DNA from: Bacteroidales bacterium
GTDB lineage: Bacteria > Bacteroidota > Bacteroidia > Bacteroidales > UBA932
Assembly: GCA_017618115.1 (NCBI GenBank)
Contig: JAFZUX010000008.1
Location: 1-64,000 of the forward strand
Length of the DNA: 64,000 nt
Direction: 5' to 3'
Shown: positions 32,606 to 41,385 of the stretch, piece after piece
Layout of the letters: each line of letters opens with the position of its first letter
How positions within the stretch are numbered: position 1 is the first letter of the stretch
The notes under the pieces: generated by a model
What the model was told of the DNA's origin: nothing
Databases searched by the model: none
What the model saw: only the letters and a program-made list of their open reading frames with translations
Translations under genes and position numbers: made by a program

Positions 32606-32752
32606 CTATCCGCCCCACTCCACAGGATCCTGAACATTATAGTTCTGAACCCCGCTTTGGCAGAATACACCCTCTGTTTTAACCTCTAGAATCAGAACCT
32701 CCGGAGCCGAATAAAATACCTTGCTGTTCATAACGCCAACAAAGTTACTCAT
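32606..32752 (-). CDS. 48-residue companion ORF of the surface lipoprotein
   Basis: ATG 32752 to TAG 32606 codes 48 residues with the core 'APEVLILEVKTEGVFCQSG' and an acidic/aromatic end 'EWGG'. It sits after a good promoter and 23 bases before the surface lipoprotein, with no signal peptide. Short ORFs with this P-E-V-x-x-L-x-x-E-x-x-G-V-x-C pattern are, as I recall, common next to fimbrillin-like genes in Bacteroidales. Role unknown; it may be a small co-regulated peptide, a leader or a subunit tail. A single Cys and conserved layout argue that it is translated. Confidence 0.6.
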   Translation of the reverse strand: MSNFVGVMNSKVFYSAPEVLILEVKTEGVFCQSGVQNYNVQDPVEWGG

Positions 32753-32817
32753 TTATCTTACCCGTATCCCTTTATCTTTTTAATTTTTCCCTCCGCGATA
32801 GTTATACCATTCAAAGT

Positions 32818-32825
32818 CAAAGGTA
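32818..32825 (-). promoter_or_regulatory. -7 box for the surface lipoprotein operon
   Basis: On the minus strand TACCTTTG (32825 to 32818) matches the consensus exactly. The transcript would begin near 32811, about 58 bases before the 48-residue ORF. The -33 region is not clear. It lies just next to the divergent repeat-protein remnant. Confidence 0.6.
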
Positions 32826-32860
32826 ATCAGACAATTATCACCTGTAAGCGTAGAGTAAAA

Positions 32861-33250
32861 TTGTACCGTTGGGTAAAAACTTTTAGAGAGTTCTGCTATG
32901 CAGATATGTTCTCTAAATGTTCCGGTTTGACTAAGACTCCTACAATAGCCGCAAAGGTTACGGCACAGTATTGTTTCCAAAGGATGTTTAATGAGTGTAC
33001 TGCTTTAACAGACGGCGGAGTAATAAGAGCGGAGACGCTGGCTATTAAATGCTATATGAGCATGTTTGACGGATGCAGTTCTTTGAACTACGTTAAGTGT
33101 ATGGCTAAAGATATATCTGCAGAGATGTGTGTGAGCGGGTGGTTAAGCGGAGTTGCAACCACAGGTACGTTTGTAACGCCGGCTGCAACTGGCTGGAGCA
33201 GCGGAAGTTCCGGAATACCAAGCGGTTGGAGCAGGGTAAATGCAGAGTAA
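32861..33250 (+). pseudogene. C-terminal remnant of a BspA-like repeat protein
   Basis: The frame codes about three repeat units ('CYADMFSKCSGLTKTP', 'CFQRMFNECTALTD', 'CYMSMFDGCSSLNYVKC'), then 'ATGWSSGSSGIPSGWSRVN', matching the end of the lipoprotein at 30210-32582 ('TTGWITDNNSGIPTGW'). The repeat similarity starts abruptly near 32878. Stops lie in frame just upstream, and there is no signal peptide or promoter-plus-start of its own. It is read opposite to its relative, so it probably is what remains of a second surface gene after deletion or rearrangement. A short expressed protein cannot be fully excluded. Confidence 0.75.
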
Positions 33251-33291
33251 CGGTTAACGTTGCTTATTTTGTGAAGAGTTTGTGATATATG

Positions 33292-33313
33292 GCCTTGCTT
33301 TGCAGGCTTTTTT
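33292..33313 (+). terminator. Terminator after the repeat-protein remnant
   Basis: GCCTTGC pairs with GCAGGC across a TTT loop (one bulged T), followed by six T. It lies 41 bases after the remnant's stop and just before the convergent deformylase stop, supporting that the remnant once was a full plus-strand gene. Confidence 0.65.
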
Positions 33314-33315
33314 CT

Positions 33316-33960
33316 TTACTTGTTTTCCGGTTCTCTGTTTTTTGCCGTTACCTCAACAGCACGGTCTGTGTAAAGGATGCCGTCTAAGTGGTCTGTCTCA
33401 TGCTGGAAGATTATTGCAGAGAAGCCGGCAACCGTATCCACTACATTTTCTTTCTTCTGAACATCAAAGTATTGCATTACTACGGTGTCTCTTCTTGGAA
33501 CAACTCCGCGGAAACCCGGTATTGAGAGACAGCCTTCCGGACCCTCTACAACGTTGCCTTCATAGCGGAGAATGTATGGATTGGCGTAGGCTTCAAACGG
33601 GTGGTTCTCTTTATCAAAACGCTGAACGGCAATCATTCTTATGTTGAGGCCTACCTGAGGAGCGGCAATACCAACGCCGTCCTGGCTTGGATCCTGAACC
33701 GTTGTAAGCATCTTGGTTGCAAGCTTTTGCAGATATTCACTATTTAGTTCATCCTCTGTAAAATCTCTTGAGGAGTTGCGGAGAATAAGGCTGTCTTCCT
33801 TGTTGCCAACAACAAGAACATAAAGAACGGAATCTGCACTGTTAATTATGGAGAGTTCCTGCTCTGAGAAGGTGATATTTGGGGTGTTCTCATTGTTCTT
33901 TGTGTTGTTGCAAGCGGCTGCCAGGATGCAGATTGCAAGGATTAGGATAGCTGTTCTCAT
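33316..33960 (-). CDS. Peptide deformylase-like lipoprotein
   Basis: This 214-residue protein has all three deformylase motifs: 'GVGIAAPQ' (95-102), 'EGCLS' (142-146, Cys144) and 'QHETDH' (176-181, His177, Glu178, His181). Unusually, it starts with a lipoprotein signal ('[11 protein letters not shown]', Cys17) and about 45 extra residues before the catalytic domain. Deformylases normally work on nascent chains in the cytosol, so this one should act in the periplasm, perhaps on formyl peptides or as a degraded-peptide enzyme, or be a repurposed fold. It overlaps nfo by ATGA. Confidence 0.85.
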   Translation of the reverse strand: MRTAILILAICILAAACNNTKNNENTPNITFSEQELSIINSADSVLYVLVVGNKEDSLILRNSSRDFTEDELNSEYLQKLATKMLTTVQDPSQDGVGIAAPQVGLNIRMIAVQRFDKENHPFEAYANPYILRYEGNVVEGPEGCLSIPGFRGVVPRRDTVVMQYFDVQKKENVVDTVAGFSAIIFQHETDHLDGILYTDRAVEVTAKNREPENK

Positions 33961-34799
33961 TTTACAAAACTTTTAAGGGTGGAAATTTCTTCCGGCCAGA
34001 GGGTTGGCTCCGGAGTCTCAAGGATGAGGGGGATGTTGTTGAAACGCTCATCCTCCATAATCATCTTAAAGCAGTTGATGCCAATGGTGCCTTTGCCAAT
34101 GGATTCATGACGGTCCACCTTACTTCCAAGAGGCTTTTTGGCATCATTTAAGTGCATGCCTCTTAGGTATTTAAAGCCAATGGTTTTATCAAAGTGGGAG
34201 AAGGTCTCTTTAAAGCCCTGCTCTGAGGCGAGGTCATAACCGGCAGCAAAAGAGTGGCATGTATCTATACAGACCCCTACCCTGCTTTTATCCTCCACCT
34301 TGTCAATTATATAGGCAATCTGCTCAAAACGGAATCCCAGGTTGGACCCCTGGCCTGCAGTATTCTCGATAACCGCCGTAACCCCCTCAGTTTTGCTTAA
34401 AGCGAGGTTGATGGACTCTGCTATAAGCGTGAGGCATTCCTCCTCCGTAATGGCGTTTAAATGGCTTCCGGGGTGAAAGTTAAGACGGTCCAGACCAAGA
34501 GCCTGGCAACGTTTCATCTCATGAATGAAACCGGCTCTGGATTTTTGAAGCCCCTCCTCCGTAGGGTTACCCAGGTTTATGAGATAACTGTCGTGAGGAA
34601 GGATTTGATTTGGAGCATAGCCGCACTTTTGGCAGGCCTCCTTAAACGCCTCTATCTCTTTATCTGTAAGCTCTTTGGCAACCCATTGACGTTGATTCTT
34701 GGTAAAGAGTGCAAAGGCGGTGGCCCCTATCTCTTTTGCGTTGAGGGGTGCGTTTTCCAGACCGCCGGATGAGGATACGTGTGCGCCTATGAACTTCAT
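33957..34799 (-). CDS. nfo: Endonuclease IV
   Basis: This apurinic/apyrimidinic endonuclease of the TIM-barrel type (280 residues) works in base-excision repair. Three family signatures are seen: the zinc-site '[12 protein letters not shown]', '[15 protein letters not shown]' and '[22 protein letters not shown]'. Length is normal. It sits 21 bases after glnS and overlaps the deformylase-like gene by 4 bases, so glnS-nfo-deformylase form one operon. ung at 13667-14338 gives the upstream step of the same repair route. Confidence 0.96.
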   Translation of the reverse strand: MKFIGAHVSSSGGLENAPLNAKEIGATAFALFTKNQRQWVAKELTDKEIEAFKEACQKCGYAPNQILPHDSYLINLGNPTEEGLQKSRAGFIHEMKRCQALGLDRLNFHPGSHLNAITEEECLTLIAESINLALSKTEGVTAVIENTAGQGSNLGFRFEQIAYIIDKVEDKSRVGVCIDTCHSFAAGYDLASEQGFKETFSHFDKTIGFKYLRGMHLNDAKKPLGSKVDRHESIGKGTIGINCFKMIMEDERFNNIPLILETPEPTLWPEEISTLKSFVK

Positions 34800-34820
34800 T
34801 GTTTGCGTTTTGCGTTTTGG

Positions 34821-36500
34821 TTACTTCATTTTGAAGGTATCCTTAAGGGTGACGGTGCGGTTAAAGACAAGGTTATCTTCTGTGCTGTCTGGGTCTTTGA
34901 AGAAGTAACCGGTTCTCTCAAACTGAACTGCAATGCCGCTGTTGTCATCCTTAAGTGCAGGTTCTGCGTAAGCGGTTGTAATATCCATTGAATGAGGGTT
35001 TAAGAAGTCTTTATAATCTGAACCCTCCGGAATCTGATCCATAAACTGCTCTGTAAAGAGGCGGTCTACCAATCTTACTTCCAACTTCTTAGCGTGCTCT
35101 ATGCTAACCCAGTGGATAGTGCCTTTAACGCTGCGCCAAGGGCCCGCTCCGGGTTTTGACGTTGGGTCAAAGGTGCAGATAATCTTAGTAACGTTACCTG
35201 CTTCATCCTTTACAACATCCTTACACTTAATGATATATCCATACTTCAGACGAACCTCTCCGCCCGGCTGCAGACGGAAATATTTCTTTGGAGGATTCTC
35301 CATAAAGTCCGCTCTCTCAATGTATACTCTGCCGGTGAAAGGAATCTTACGTTTTGCTCCCTCCGGGAAAGCCGGATTCAGCGGTGCCTCAACATACTCC
35401 ACTCTTCCCTCTTCCCATCCTTCAAGTTCCAACTCCACAGGATCCAGCACTGCCATATATCTGTTGGCTCTAGCGTTAAGATCCTCTCTTACACACCATT
35501 CCATAAGTGAAAGGTCTATGATGTTGTCTCTCTTTGCAACACCCACCTTCTCTGCAAACATCTTAATGCTCTCCGGAGTGTAGCCTCTTCTTCTGATACC
35601 GCAGATGGTAGGCATTCTTGGATCATCCCAACCCCTTACGTAGTTGTTCTTTACAAGTTCCAGGAGTTTTCTCTTGCTCATTACGGTGTAGGTGAGGTTG
35701 AGTCTTGCAAACTCATACTGATGAGACGGGAATATGCCCAATTTCTCTATGAACCAATCATATAAAGGACGGTGAACGTCAAACTCCAAAGTACATATTG
35801 AGTGGGTTATACCCTCAATGGAGTCACTCTCTCCGTGTGCATAGTCATACATCGGATAGATGCACCATTTGGTACCGGTACGGTGGTGCGGAGTGTAGTT
35901 GATACGGTACATAATAGGATCTCTGAAGAGCATATTAGGATGTGCCATATCTATCTTTGCTCTAAGGACTTTCTCTCCCTCTTTGAACTTGCCGTCTCTC
36001 ATAGCGCGGAAGAGAGTGAGATTCTCCTCCACCGAGCGGTCTCTCCAAGGGCTTGGAGTTCCGGGCTTCTGAACGGTACCGCGGTTCTCTCTGATCTCCT
36101 CCAGGGTCTGATCGTCTACGTATGCCAATCCCTTCTTAATCAACTCCTCCGCCCAATCGTAGAGCTGCTGGAAATAGTCTGAGGCATAGCGCTCGTTTGC
36201 CCACTGGAAGCCCAGCCATTTAATGTCATTCTTGATGGAATCTACATATTCAACATCCTCTTTGGTTGGGTTGGTGTCGTCAAAACGGAGGTTGGTCTTT
36301 CCGCCGTATTTCTTTGCTACTCCAAAGTTCAGGCAAATACTCTTGGCATGGCCTATATGGAGGTATCCGTTAGGCTCCGGAGGAAAACGGGTAAGTATGC
36401 TTTTATGACGGCCGCTTTTAAGGTCATCTTCAATAATTTCTTCAATAAAGTTCAGATTCTTAGGCTCCTCTGCAGGAACTGGTTTCTTAATCTCTTCCAT
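34821..36500 (-). CDS. glnS: Glutaminyl-tRNA synthetase
   Basis: The class I synthetase charges tRNA-Gln. 'PEPNGYLHIGHAKSI' (about 42-56) is the HIGH motif and 'VMSKRKL' (about 275) the KMSKS loop. At 559 residues it includes the C-terminal beta-barrel anticodon-binding domains. Presence of GlnRS suggests direct charging of tRNA-Gln rather than the transamidation route. First gene of its operon, with a -7 box (36530-36537) about 30 bases upstream. Confidence 0.97.
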   Translation of the reverse strand: MEEIKKPVPAEEPKNLNFIEEIIEDDLKSGRHKSILTRFPPEPNGYLHIGHAKSICLNFGVAKKYGGKTNLRFDDTNPTKEDVEYVDSIKNDIKWLGFQWANERYASDYFQQLYDWAEELIKKGLAYVDDQTLEEIRENRGTVQKPGTPSPWRDRSVEENLTLFRAMRDGKFKEGEKVLRAKIDMAHPNMLFRDPIMYRINYTPHHRTGTKWCIYPMYDYAHGESDSIEGITHSICTLEFDVHRPLYDWFIEKLGIFPSHQYEFARLNLTYTVMSKRKLLELVKNNYVRGWDDPRMPTICGIRRRGYTPESIKMFAEKVGVAKRDNIIDLSLMEWCVREDLNARANRYMAVLDPVELELEGWEEGRVEYVEAPLNPAFPEGAKRKIPFTGRVYIERADFMENPPKKYFRLQPGGEVRLKYGYIIKCKDVVKDEAGNVTKIICTFDPTSKPGAGPWRSVKGTIHWVSIEHAKKLEVRLVDRLFTEQFMDQIPEGSDYKDFLNPHSMDITTAYAEPALKDDNSGIAVQFERTGYFFKDPDSTEDNLVFNRTVTLKDTFKMK

Positions 36501-36529
36501 TTTGTTCTTATCTGTTTGTAGATGTCTTA

Positions 36530-36537
36530 CAAATATA
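36530..36537 (-). promoter_or_regulatory. -7 box of glnS
   Basis: TATATTTG on the minus strand (36537 to 36530), 29 bases from the glnS ATG. A TTG-like -33 lies at 36557-36553 but with 15-base spacing, shorter than usual. Confidence 0.55.
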
Positions 36538-36560
36538 GGAATAATCTAGTTACAATTCAT

Positions 36561-36568
36561 TAAATTTG
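36561..36568 (+). promoter_or_regulatory. -7 box of the yicC gene (leaderless spacing)
   Basis: TAAATTTG fits the consensus and ends 4 bases before the ATG at 36573, so the mRNA would start at or next to the start codon. No -33 box is clear. Confidence 0.5.
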
Positions 36569-36572
36569 CCTT

Positions 36573-37439
36573 ATGGTAAAATCAATGACAGGATATGGCA
36601 AGGGGGAGTGTACACTCTCGGACCATAGCAAAATAACGGTAGAGATTAAGTCCTTAAACGGCAAAAACGCAGATATTAATTTCAAGAGTCAGATTATTCC
36701 AAAGGATAAAGAGCTTGAAATCAGAAAACTGTTGGCGGAAAAACTGGTAAGGGGGAGCATAGAGTTCTCCGTTAATCAGGAGATGACTAGCGGCACGGTG
36801 CGTAAACAGATTAACGAAACACTGGCCAAGAGCCTTCTTAATCAGGCTAAAAAGATTGCAGGGGCCAAGGCGGATGAGAGCGCTCTTCTGGCCGCCGTTT
36901 TAAAAATGCCGGAGGTTCTGGAGAGCAAAGAGAACAAACTGAGCGGGGCAGATATGGCTAAGATTGACAAGGCCATAGATACGGCTATAAAGAAAATCAA
37001 TACCTATCGGGAGACAGAGGGCAAAGCTCTGTATAAGGATGTTACAAAGAGAGTTGCAAATATTTTAAAGTGCCTGGAGCAGGTTAAGAAAGAGGATGTT
37101 AAGAGGGTGCCGGCTATTAAGGAGAGGCTCCGTCAGAAGGTTGAAAAGAACGGTATTGCGGTAGATAACAACCGTTTGGAACAGGAGATTGTCTTCTACG
37201 TGGAGAAGTTGGACATCAATGAGGAGAAGGTTCGTCTGGCTCAGCACTGCAAGTATTTTATGGAGACCATAGATAGCGACCCGCTTGCAGGAAAAAAGAT
37301 AGGTTTTATTGTTCAGGAGATGGGGCGTGAGATTAACACGCTGGGTTCCAAGGCAAACGATGCCGTTATCCAATCTCTGGTAGTTAAAATGAAGGATGAA
37401 CTGGAGAAGATTAGGGAACAATCTTTGAATATACTTTAG
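36573..37439 (+). CDS. yicC: YicC family endoribonuclease
   Basis: The start 'MVKSMTGYGKGE' matches the invariant family N-terminus, confirming ATG 36573. At 288 residues it has the YicC N-terminal domain and the C-terminal DUF1732 with 'EIVFYVEKLDINEE' and 'GKKIGFIVQEMGREINTLGSKAND'. E. coli YicC is an endoribonuclease involved in sRNA and mRNA turnover. It often neighbours gmk, but no gmk is present here. The following lipoprotein gene starts 3 bases later. Confidence 0.95.
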   Translation: MVKSMTGYGKGECTLSDHSKITVEIKSLNGKNADINFKSQIIPKDKELEIRKLLAEKLVRGSIEFSVNQEMTSGTVRKQINETLAKSLLNQAKKIAGAKADESALLAAVLKMPEVLESKENKLSGADMAKIDKAIDTAIKKINTYRETEGKALYKDVTKRVANILKCLEQVKKEDVKRVPAIKERLRQKVEKNGIAVDNNRLEQEIVFYVEKLDINEEKVRLAQHCKYFMETIDSDPLAGKKIGFIVQEMGREINTLGSKANDAVIQSLVVKMKDELEKIREQSLNIL

Positions 37440-37442
37440 GCG

Positions 37443-38354
37443 ATGAGAAAGCATGGTTTTACACTTGTGTGCCTGATAGTTCTATTTGGCTGGATAACTG
37501 CCGGTTGCGCGGTTGTCCAGGAGACTTATATCAATACTGAGGTAATGAATAAGAACAGTTACTATCTGGAGCCCGGGGGGAAGAATGTGGCCTTCTTCGG
37601 AGTCTATGAGGCGGAGGATAGCGTACTGGTTTCCAGGCTCATACAGAGTTCCGCCAACATATTTGAGAAAGAGCGCGGGTTGGACTCCGGCTCTGTCAGT
37701 GCCTTCACCGTTACGGCAGAAGATTTCCCCGGATTCTCAGACACTCTCTATTTGGAAAGCCTTATGGTTGAGAGCGCCAGCGAGATTATGGTCTTTGTCA
37801 CAGATTTGAAATTGTTCTCATACAGTCAGAATCCTAACGGCTTAACTAACGGAGACGGTATTGTTATAGATCTTCCTTACGCCGTGACTATCAGCTGCTA
37901 TGACGGTCTTAAAGATACTCTCTTATATCAGAAGAGAATGAACGATGTTTTGACCGCCCGTACCAAAACAACCAACATTCCTGCTGAGATTTTAGGGAGG
38001 GAACTGGCCAGGAGAGTGAGTACTCAGGTCTCCGGCAAATGGGAGGGAAGGACCTGGCCTTTAATGTGGTATCCGGATGATCCTCTGTGGGTTCAGACAA
38101 TTGGAAAAGCTAAGGCTTTTAAGTTCCAGGAGGCCATTAAAGAGTGGATGAAGTATTACGCAGAGCCGGAAAATAAAAGTGAGAAGGCAAGAGAAAAATG
38201 TGCCTGCGCGGCACACAACATAGCGGTCTGCTGTGAACTGTCGGGAGAAAGAGAACTGGCAAAAGAGTGGGCTAAATATGCAGTTGCAATGTACCCTTCC
38301 TTAGATGCTGCCAAGAGACTTGTAAGGAGGCTTAACTATCTGGATGGAAATTAG
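37443..38354 (+). CDS. Lipoprotein, DUF6340-like
   Basis: This 303-residue protein has a lipoprotein signal ('VLFGWITAGC', Cys22). The body has the 'RLIQSSANIFEKE' and later 'LSGERELAKEWAKYAVAMYP' segments, the latter like a tetratricopeptide helix pair near the C-terminus. It resembles the Bacteroidota DUF6340 lipoproteins, whose role is unknown. Coupled to yicC by a 3-base gap and convergent with yitT, whose stop directly abuts its own. Confidence 0.7.
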   Translation: MRKHGFTLVCLIVLFGWITAGCAVVQETYINTEVMNKNSYYLEPGGKNVAFFGVYEAEDSVLVSRLIQSSANIFEKERGLDSGSVSAFTVTAEDFPGFSDTLYLESLMVESASEIMVFVTDLKLFSYSQNPNGLTNGDGIVIDLPYAVTISCYDGLKDTLLYQKRMNDVLTARTKTTNIPAEILGRELARRVSTQVSGKWEGRTWPLMWYPDDPLWVQTIGKAKAFKFQEAIKEWMKYYAEPENKSEKAREKCACAAHNIAVCCELSGERELAKEWAKYAVAMYPSLDAAKRLVRRLNYLDGN

Positions 38355-39275
38355 TTAGGACTCCTTAATAGATTTGAATCCTTCTCCCAAAATCTCTGAA
38401 GAATCTACAATGTTTATGAAGGCCTTAGGGTCTATCTTTGCTATGCGAAAACGCAGAGCAATCATCTCTCTTCTTGTAAGAGTAACGTAGATAATAGACT
38501 TATCGTCACCCTTGTACATGCCCTTTGCAGGGATTAGGGTTGCTCCCCTCTCCATCTCGTCTATGATAACTTTGCGGATCTCCTCCGTCTTCTCTGTAAT
38601 GATCATCATTGTTTTGGCGCTCTGACCTTCAATGACCATATCTATGATTTTACTCTCTATGATTATGATAAGCCAGGAGTACATTGGAAGTTTCCAATCT
38701 CCAAAAGCTATTACGGTTGAGAGAGTTATAAGGCCGTCTACTATGATTATGGCAGTACCCAGAGAGATGTGAAGGTACTTGTTTACAATCATTGAGATTA
38801 TATCGCTTCCGCCGCTGGTTGCTCTGGAACGGAATATCATACCCAGTCCTATTCCGTAGAGTATGGCGCCGAATATGGCGGCCAGAAGCTGGTGGTCATA
38901 CTGTTTTATTGCATCAATACCGGTAAGCCCCTGAGCCTTAATAGCTTCTGTTACTTCAGGCTCTATCAGAGAGTTATAGCCGTAGGTGGTGTGCAGTATC
39001 CACATAAATAGAGGAATGAGCAGCGTGCAGAGTAGCGTCTTTATGCCAAAGCGGCTGCCCAAAACAAGTGTCCCGATAATAAGTAGCGGGATATCCATGC
39101 TGAGGGCGGAAACCTCTGTTCTCCAGCCCCATAAGTGGTGGAACACCATAGAAAGACCGTAGGTTCCGCCGGGAGCGAAACCATACGGCTCTACAAGTAA
39201 AACCGCTGCCAACGAGAAGATGAAACATCCCCCTATGAGCAGCAGATATTCAATTACATCATCATACCGCCGCAT
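38355..39275 (-). CDS. YitT family membrane protein
   Basis: This 306-residue protein has five to six membrane helices and a cytosolic C-terminal DUF2179 domain ('MERGATLIPAKGMYKGDDKSII' region). The conserved 'FRSRATSGGSDIISMI' loop lies in the middle. YitT-type proteins are inner-membrane proteins of unclear transport function. It overlaps the fabG 3' end by 22 bases and closes the nusB operon. Confidence 0.88.
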   Translation of the reverse strand: MRRYDDVIEYLLLIGGCFIFSLAAVLLVEPYGFAPGGTYGLSMVFHHLWGWRTEVSALSMDIPLLIIGTLVLGSRFGIKTLLCTLLIPLFMWILHTTYGYNSLIEPEVTEAIKAQGLTGIDAIKQYDHQLLAAIFGAILYGIGLGMIFRSRATSGGSDIISMIVNKYLHISLGTAIIIVDGLITLSTVIAFGDWKLPMYSWLIIIIESKIIDMVIEGQSAKTMMIITEKTEEIRKVIIDEMERGATLIPAKGMYKGDDKSIIYVTLTRREMIALRFRIAKIDPKAFINIVDSSEILGEGFKSIKES

Positions 39276-40000
39276 ACCTGGATAACCTGGCCGGAAACAT
39301 AAGAAGACATATCACTTGCAAGGAAGAGACAAACATTTGCAATATCCTCAGGAGTACCGCCTCTGCGGAGCGGAATTTTCTTGTACCAATCCTGCTTAAC
39401 CTCCTCAGGAAGCTGTGCTGTCATCTCTGTGATAATAAAGCCCGGAGCAACTGCGTTGGCGCGGATTCCTCTTCTTCCCATCTCCTGAGCAATACTCTTT
39501 GCAAGACCAATCATACCGGCCTTGGAAGCGGAGTAGTTGCACTGGCTTGCGTTTCCGTGAACTCCTACAACGGAACTCATATTGATGATGGAACCGCATT
39601 TCTGGCTCATCATCACCGGAGTGCAGGCGTGGATAAAGTTGAATGCACTCTTAAGGTTAACTGCCAAAACAGCATCCCACTGCTGCTCTGTCATCTTAAT
39701 CATAAGACCGTCTTTTGTAATACCGGCGTTGTTAACCAGAACATCTATTCTGCCCATCTCTTTAACAATCTGAGCAACAGCATCGTGAGCCTGGTTAAAA
39801 TCTGCTGCGTTGGAAGCTATTGCCATAACTTTTACACCGTATGACTCAAGCTCTTTCTTTGTCTGCTCACCAATCTCGTCAATTACAAGATCCGTAAAAG
39901 CGATATTTGCGCCTTCGCTTGCAAACTTAATGGCAACTGCCTTGCCGATTCCTCTGGCTGCACCGGTAATAAGAGCAACCTTTCCTTCTAGTAATTTCAT
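39254..40000 (-). CDS. fabG: 3-oxoacyl-[acyl-carrier-protein] reductase
   Basis: This short-chain dehydrogenase reduces 3-oxoacyl-ACP with NADPH in fatty-acid elongation. 'TGAARGIG' (about 12-19) binds the cofactor, 'NNAG' lies near 89, and the catalytic triad Ser-Tyr-Lys is in 'NMSSVVG' and 'YSASKAG'. At 248 residues it is full length. It is 30 bases after rimO in a long minus-strand operon. Confidence 0.93.
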   Translation of the reverse strand: MKLLEGKVALITGAARGIGKAVAIKFASEGANIAFTDLVIDEIGEQTKKELESYGVKVMAIASNAADFNQAHDAVAQIVKEMGRIDVLVNNAGITKDGLMIKMTEQQWDAVLAVNLKSAFNFIHACTPVMMSQKCGSIINMSSVVGVHGNASQCNYSASKAGMIGLAKSIAQEMGRRGIRANAVAPGFIITEMTAQLPEEVKQDWYKKIPLRRGGTPEDIANVCLFLASDMSSYVSGQVIQVCGGMMM

Positions 40001-40030
40001 AATTTATGCGTTTTTAATTGTTTACACGTT

Positions 40031-41383
40031 TTAAGCAAGAGTGGCCGTAAGGTCATAACTGCTTGCGGATATTATCCTAACGGCCGCAAATTTACCAATT
40101 AATCTGCGGGCGTCAAAGTCCGGTAAGTTTCTCTGCGGAGTGAGGTCTATGATTATCTGACCGTCCACCTCCGGGCTCTCCCTCTGGCTGCGGGCCAAAA
40201 GATAACCATCCTTATACTCATCAATTATCACCTTTTCCACTCCTCCCACTCTCTTTCTGTTGTTCTCTAAAGATATGGTACTCTGGAGCTTCATAAGGGC
40301 GTCATACCGGCTCTTCTTCTCTCTTGGAGTAACGTTATCCCGATAGTTTTTAGCATCAAAGGTCCCCTCCTCCTCTGAGTAAGTGAAGGCTCCAAGCATC
40401 TCAAATCTGTTCTTTTTCACAAAGTTGAGCAGCTGCTCAAACTCTCTCTTACCCTCTCCCGGGTGGCCTACCATCATTGTAGTTCTTAAGGCAACACCCT
40501 TTACCGTCTTCCTGAGGTCATCTATAAGAGCCTGAGTCTTAGCAAAATCTACCCCTCTTCTCATAACCTTCAGCACCTTGGTCGAGCAGTGCTGAAGAGG
40601 AATATCCAGATACTTGCAAACCTTAGGATTCTCCGCCATTACCTTAAGTACATCCTTAGGGAACTGTGCCGGATAACTGTAGTGAATTCTTATCCACTCA
40701 ATGCCTTTAATGCGGCTAAGACGCTCAATCAGAGGAGCCAGCATTCTCCTGCCGTATAGATCCATTCCGTAATAGGTTGTATCCTGGGCAATTAGAATTA
40801 GTTCACGTACTCCCTGTTTTGCAAGAAACCTGGTCTCTTTCTCCAGTGCTGAGATGGAGAGAGAACGGAACTTCCCTTTAATGAGCGGAATAGCGCAGTA
40901 GGAACATTTGCGGTTACACCCCTCCGCTATCTTAAGAAAAGCGTAGTGAGACGGTGTTGTAAGAACCCTTTTCTCCCATCCCTTCTTTGAGGAAGAGAGA
41001 GACAGATACGCGGCAAGTTTCTCCCATTCAAAGGAGCCGAACATTGCATCCACCTCCGGCAGAGCGGTTGAGAGCTCGCTTCTGTATCTTTCTGAAAGGC
41101 AGCCGCATACCACAATGCGTCCTACATATCCTCTGTTCTTTGCCTCTACCGCTTTAAGAATCTCATCTATAGATTCCTGTTTAGCGTCCTGAATAAAACC
41201 ACAGGTATTAATGATAACCGCATCCGGACGGGATGTCTTATAATCAGCCTCCTCCGGAATAATCTCCACACCGCCCTCAACAATGCGGCTGAGAAGTTTC
41301 TCGGAATCCACACGGTTTTTGGAGCAGCCCATTGTGATGAGCTGCACCTTGCGTATCTTAGATAAACCTGTGATTTCCAGCAT
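40031..41383 (-). CDS. rimO: Ribosomal protein S12 methylthiotransferase
   Basis: This radical SAM enzyme adds a methylthio group to Asp of ribosomal protein S12. The N-terminal UPF0004 cluster has 'MGCSKNRVDSE' (Cys near 19) with further Cys near 62 and 94. The radical SAM site is 'CNRKCSYCAIP' and a TRAM domain ends the protein. The 450 residues fit. Starting at ATG 41383 keeps a 2-base gap to the preceding DUF5606 gene. Confidence 0.95.
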   Translation of the reverse strand: MLEITGLSKIRKVQLITMGCSKNRVDSEKLLSRIVEGGVEIIPEEADYKTSRPDAVIINTCGFIQDAKQESIDEILKAVEAKNRGYVGRIVVCGCLSERYRSELSTALPEVDAMFGSFEWEKLAAYLSLSSSKKGWEKRVLTTPSHYAFLKIAEGCNRKCSYCAIPLIKGKFRSLSISALEKETRFLAKQGVRELILIAQDTTYYGMDLYGRRMLAPLIERLSRIKGIEWIRIHYSYPAQFPKDVLKVMAENPKVCKYLDIPLQHCSTKVLKVMRRGVDFAKTQALIDDLRKTVKGVALRTTMMVGHPGEGKREFEQLLNFVKKNRFEMLGAFTYSEEEGTFDAKNYRDNVTPREKKSRYDALMKLQSTISLENNRKRVGGVEKVIIDEYKDGYLLARSQRESPEVDGQIIIDLTPQRNLPDFDARRLIGKFAAVRIISASSYDLTATLA

Positions 41384-41385
41384 AA

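Noticed and set aside
32780..32980. Minus-strand 66-codon frame across the remnant
   Set aside because: It opposes the clear repeat-coding frame on the plus strand and has no motif; its promoter-side end overlaps the -7 box at 32818-32825.
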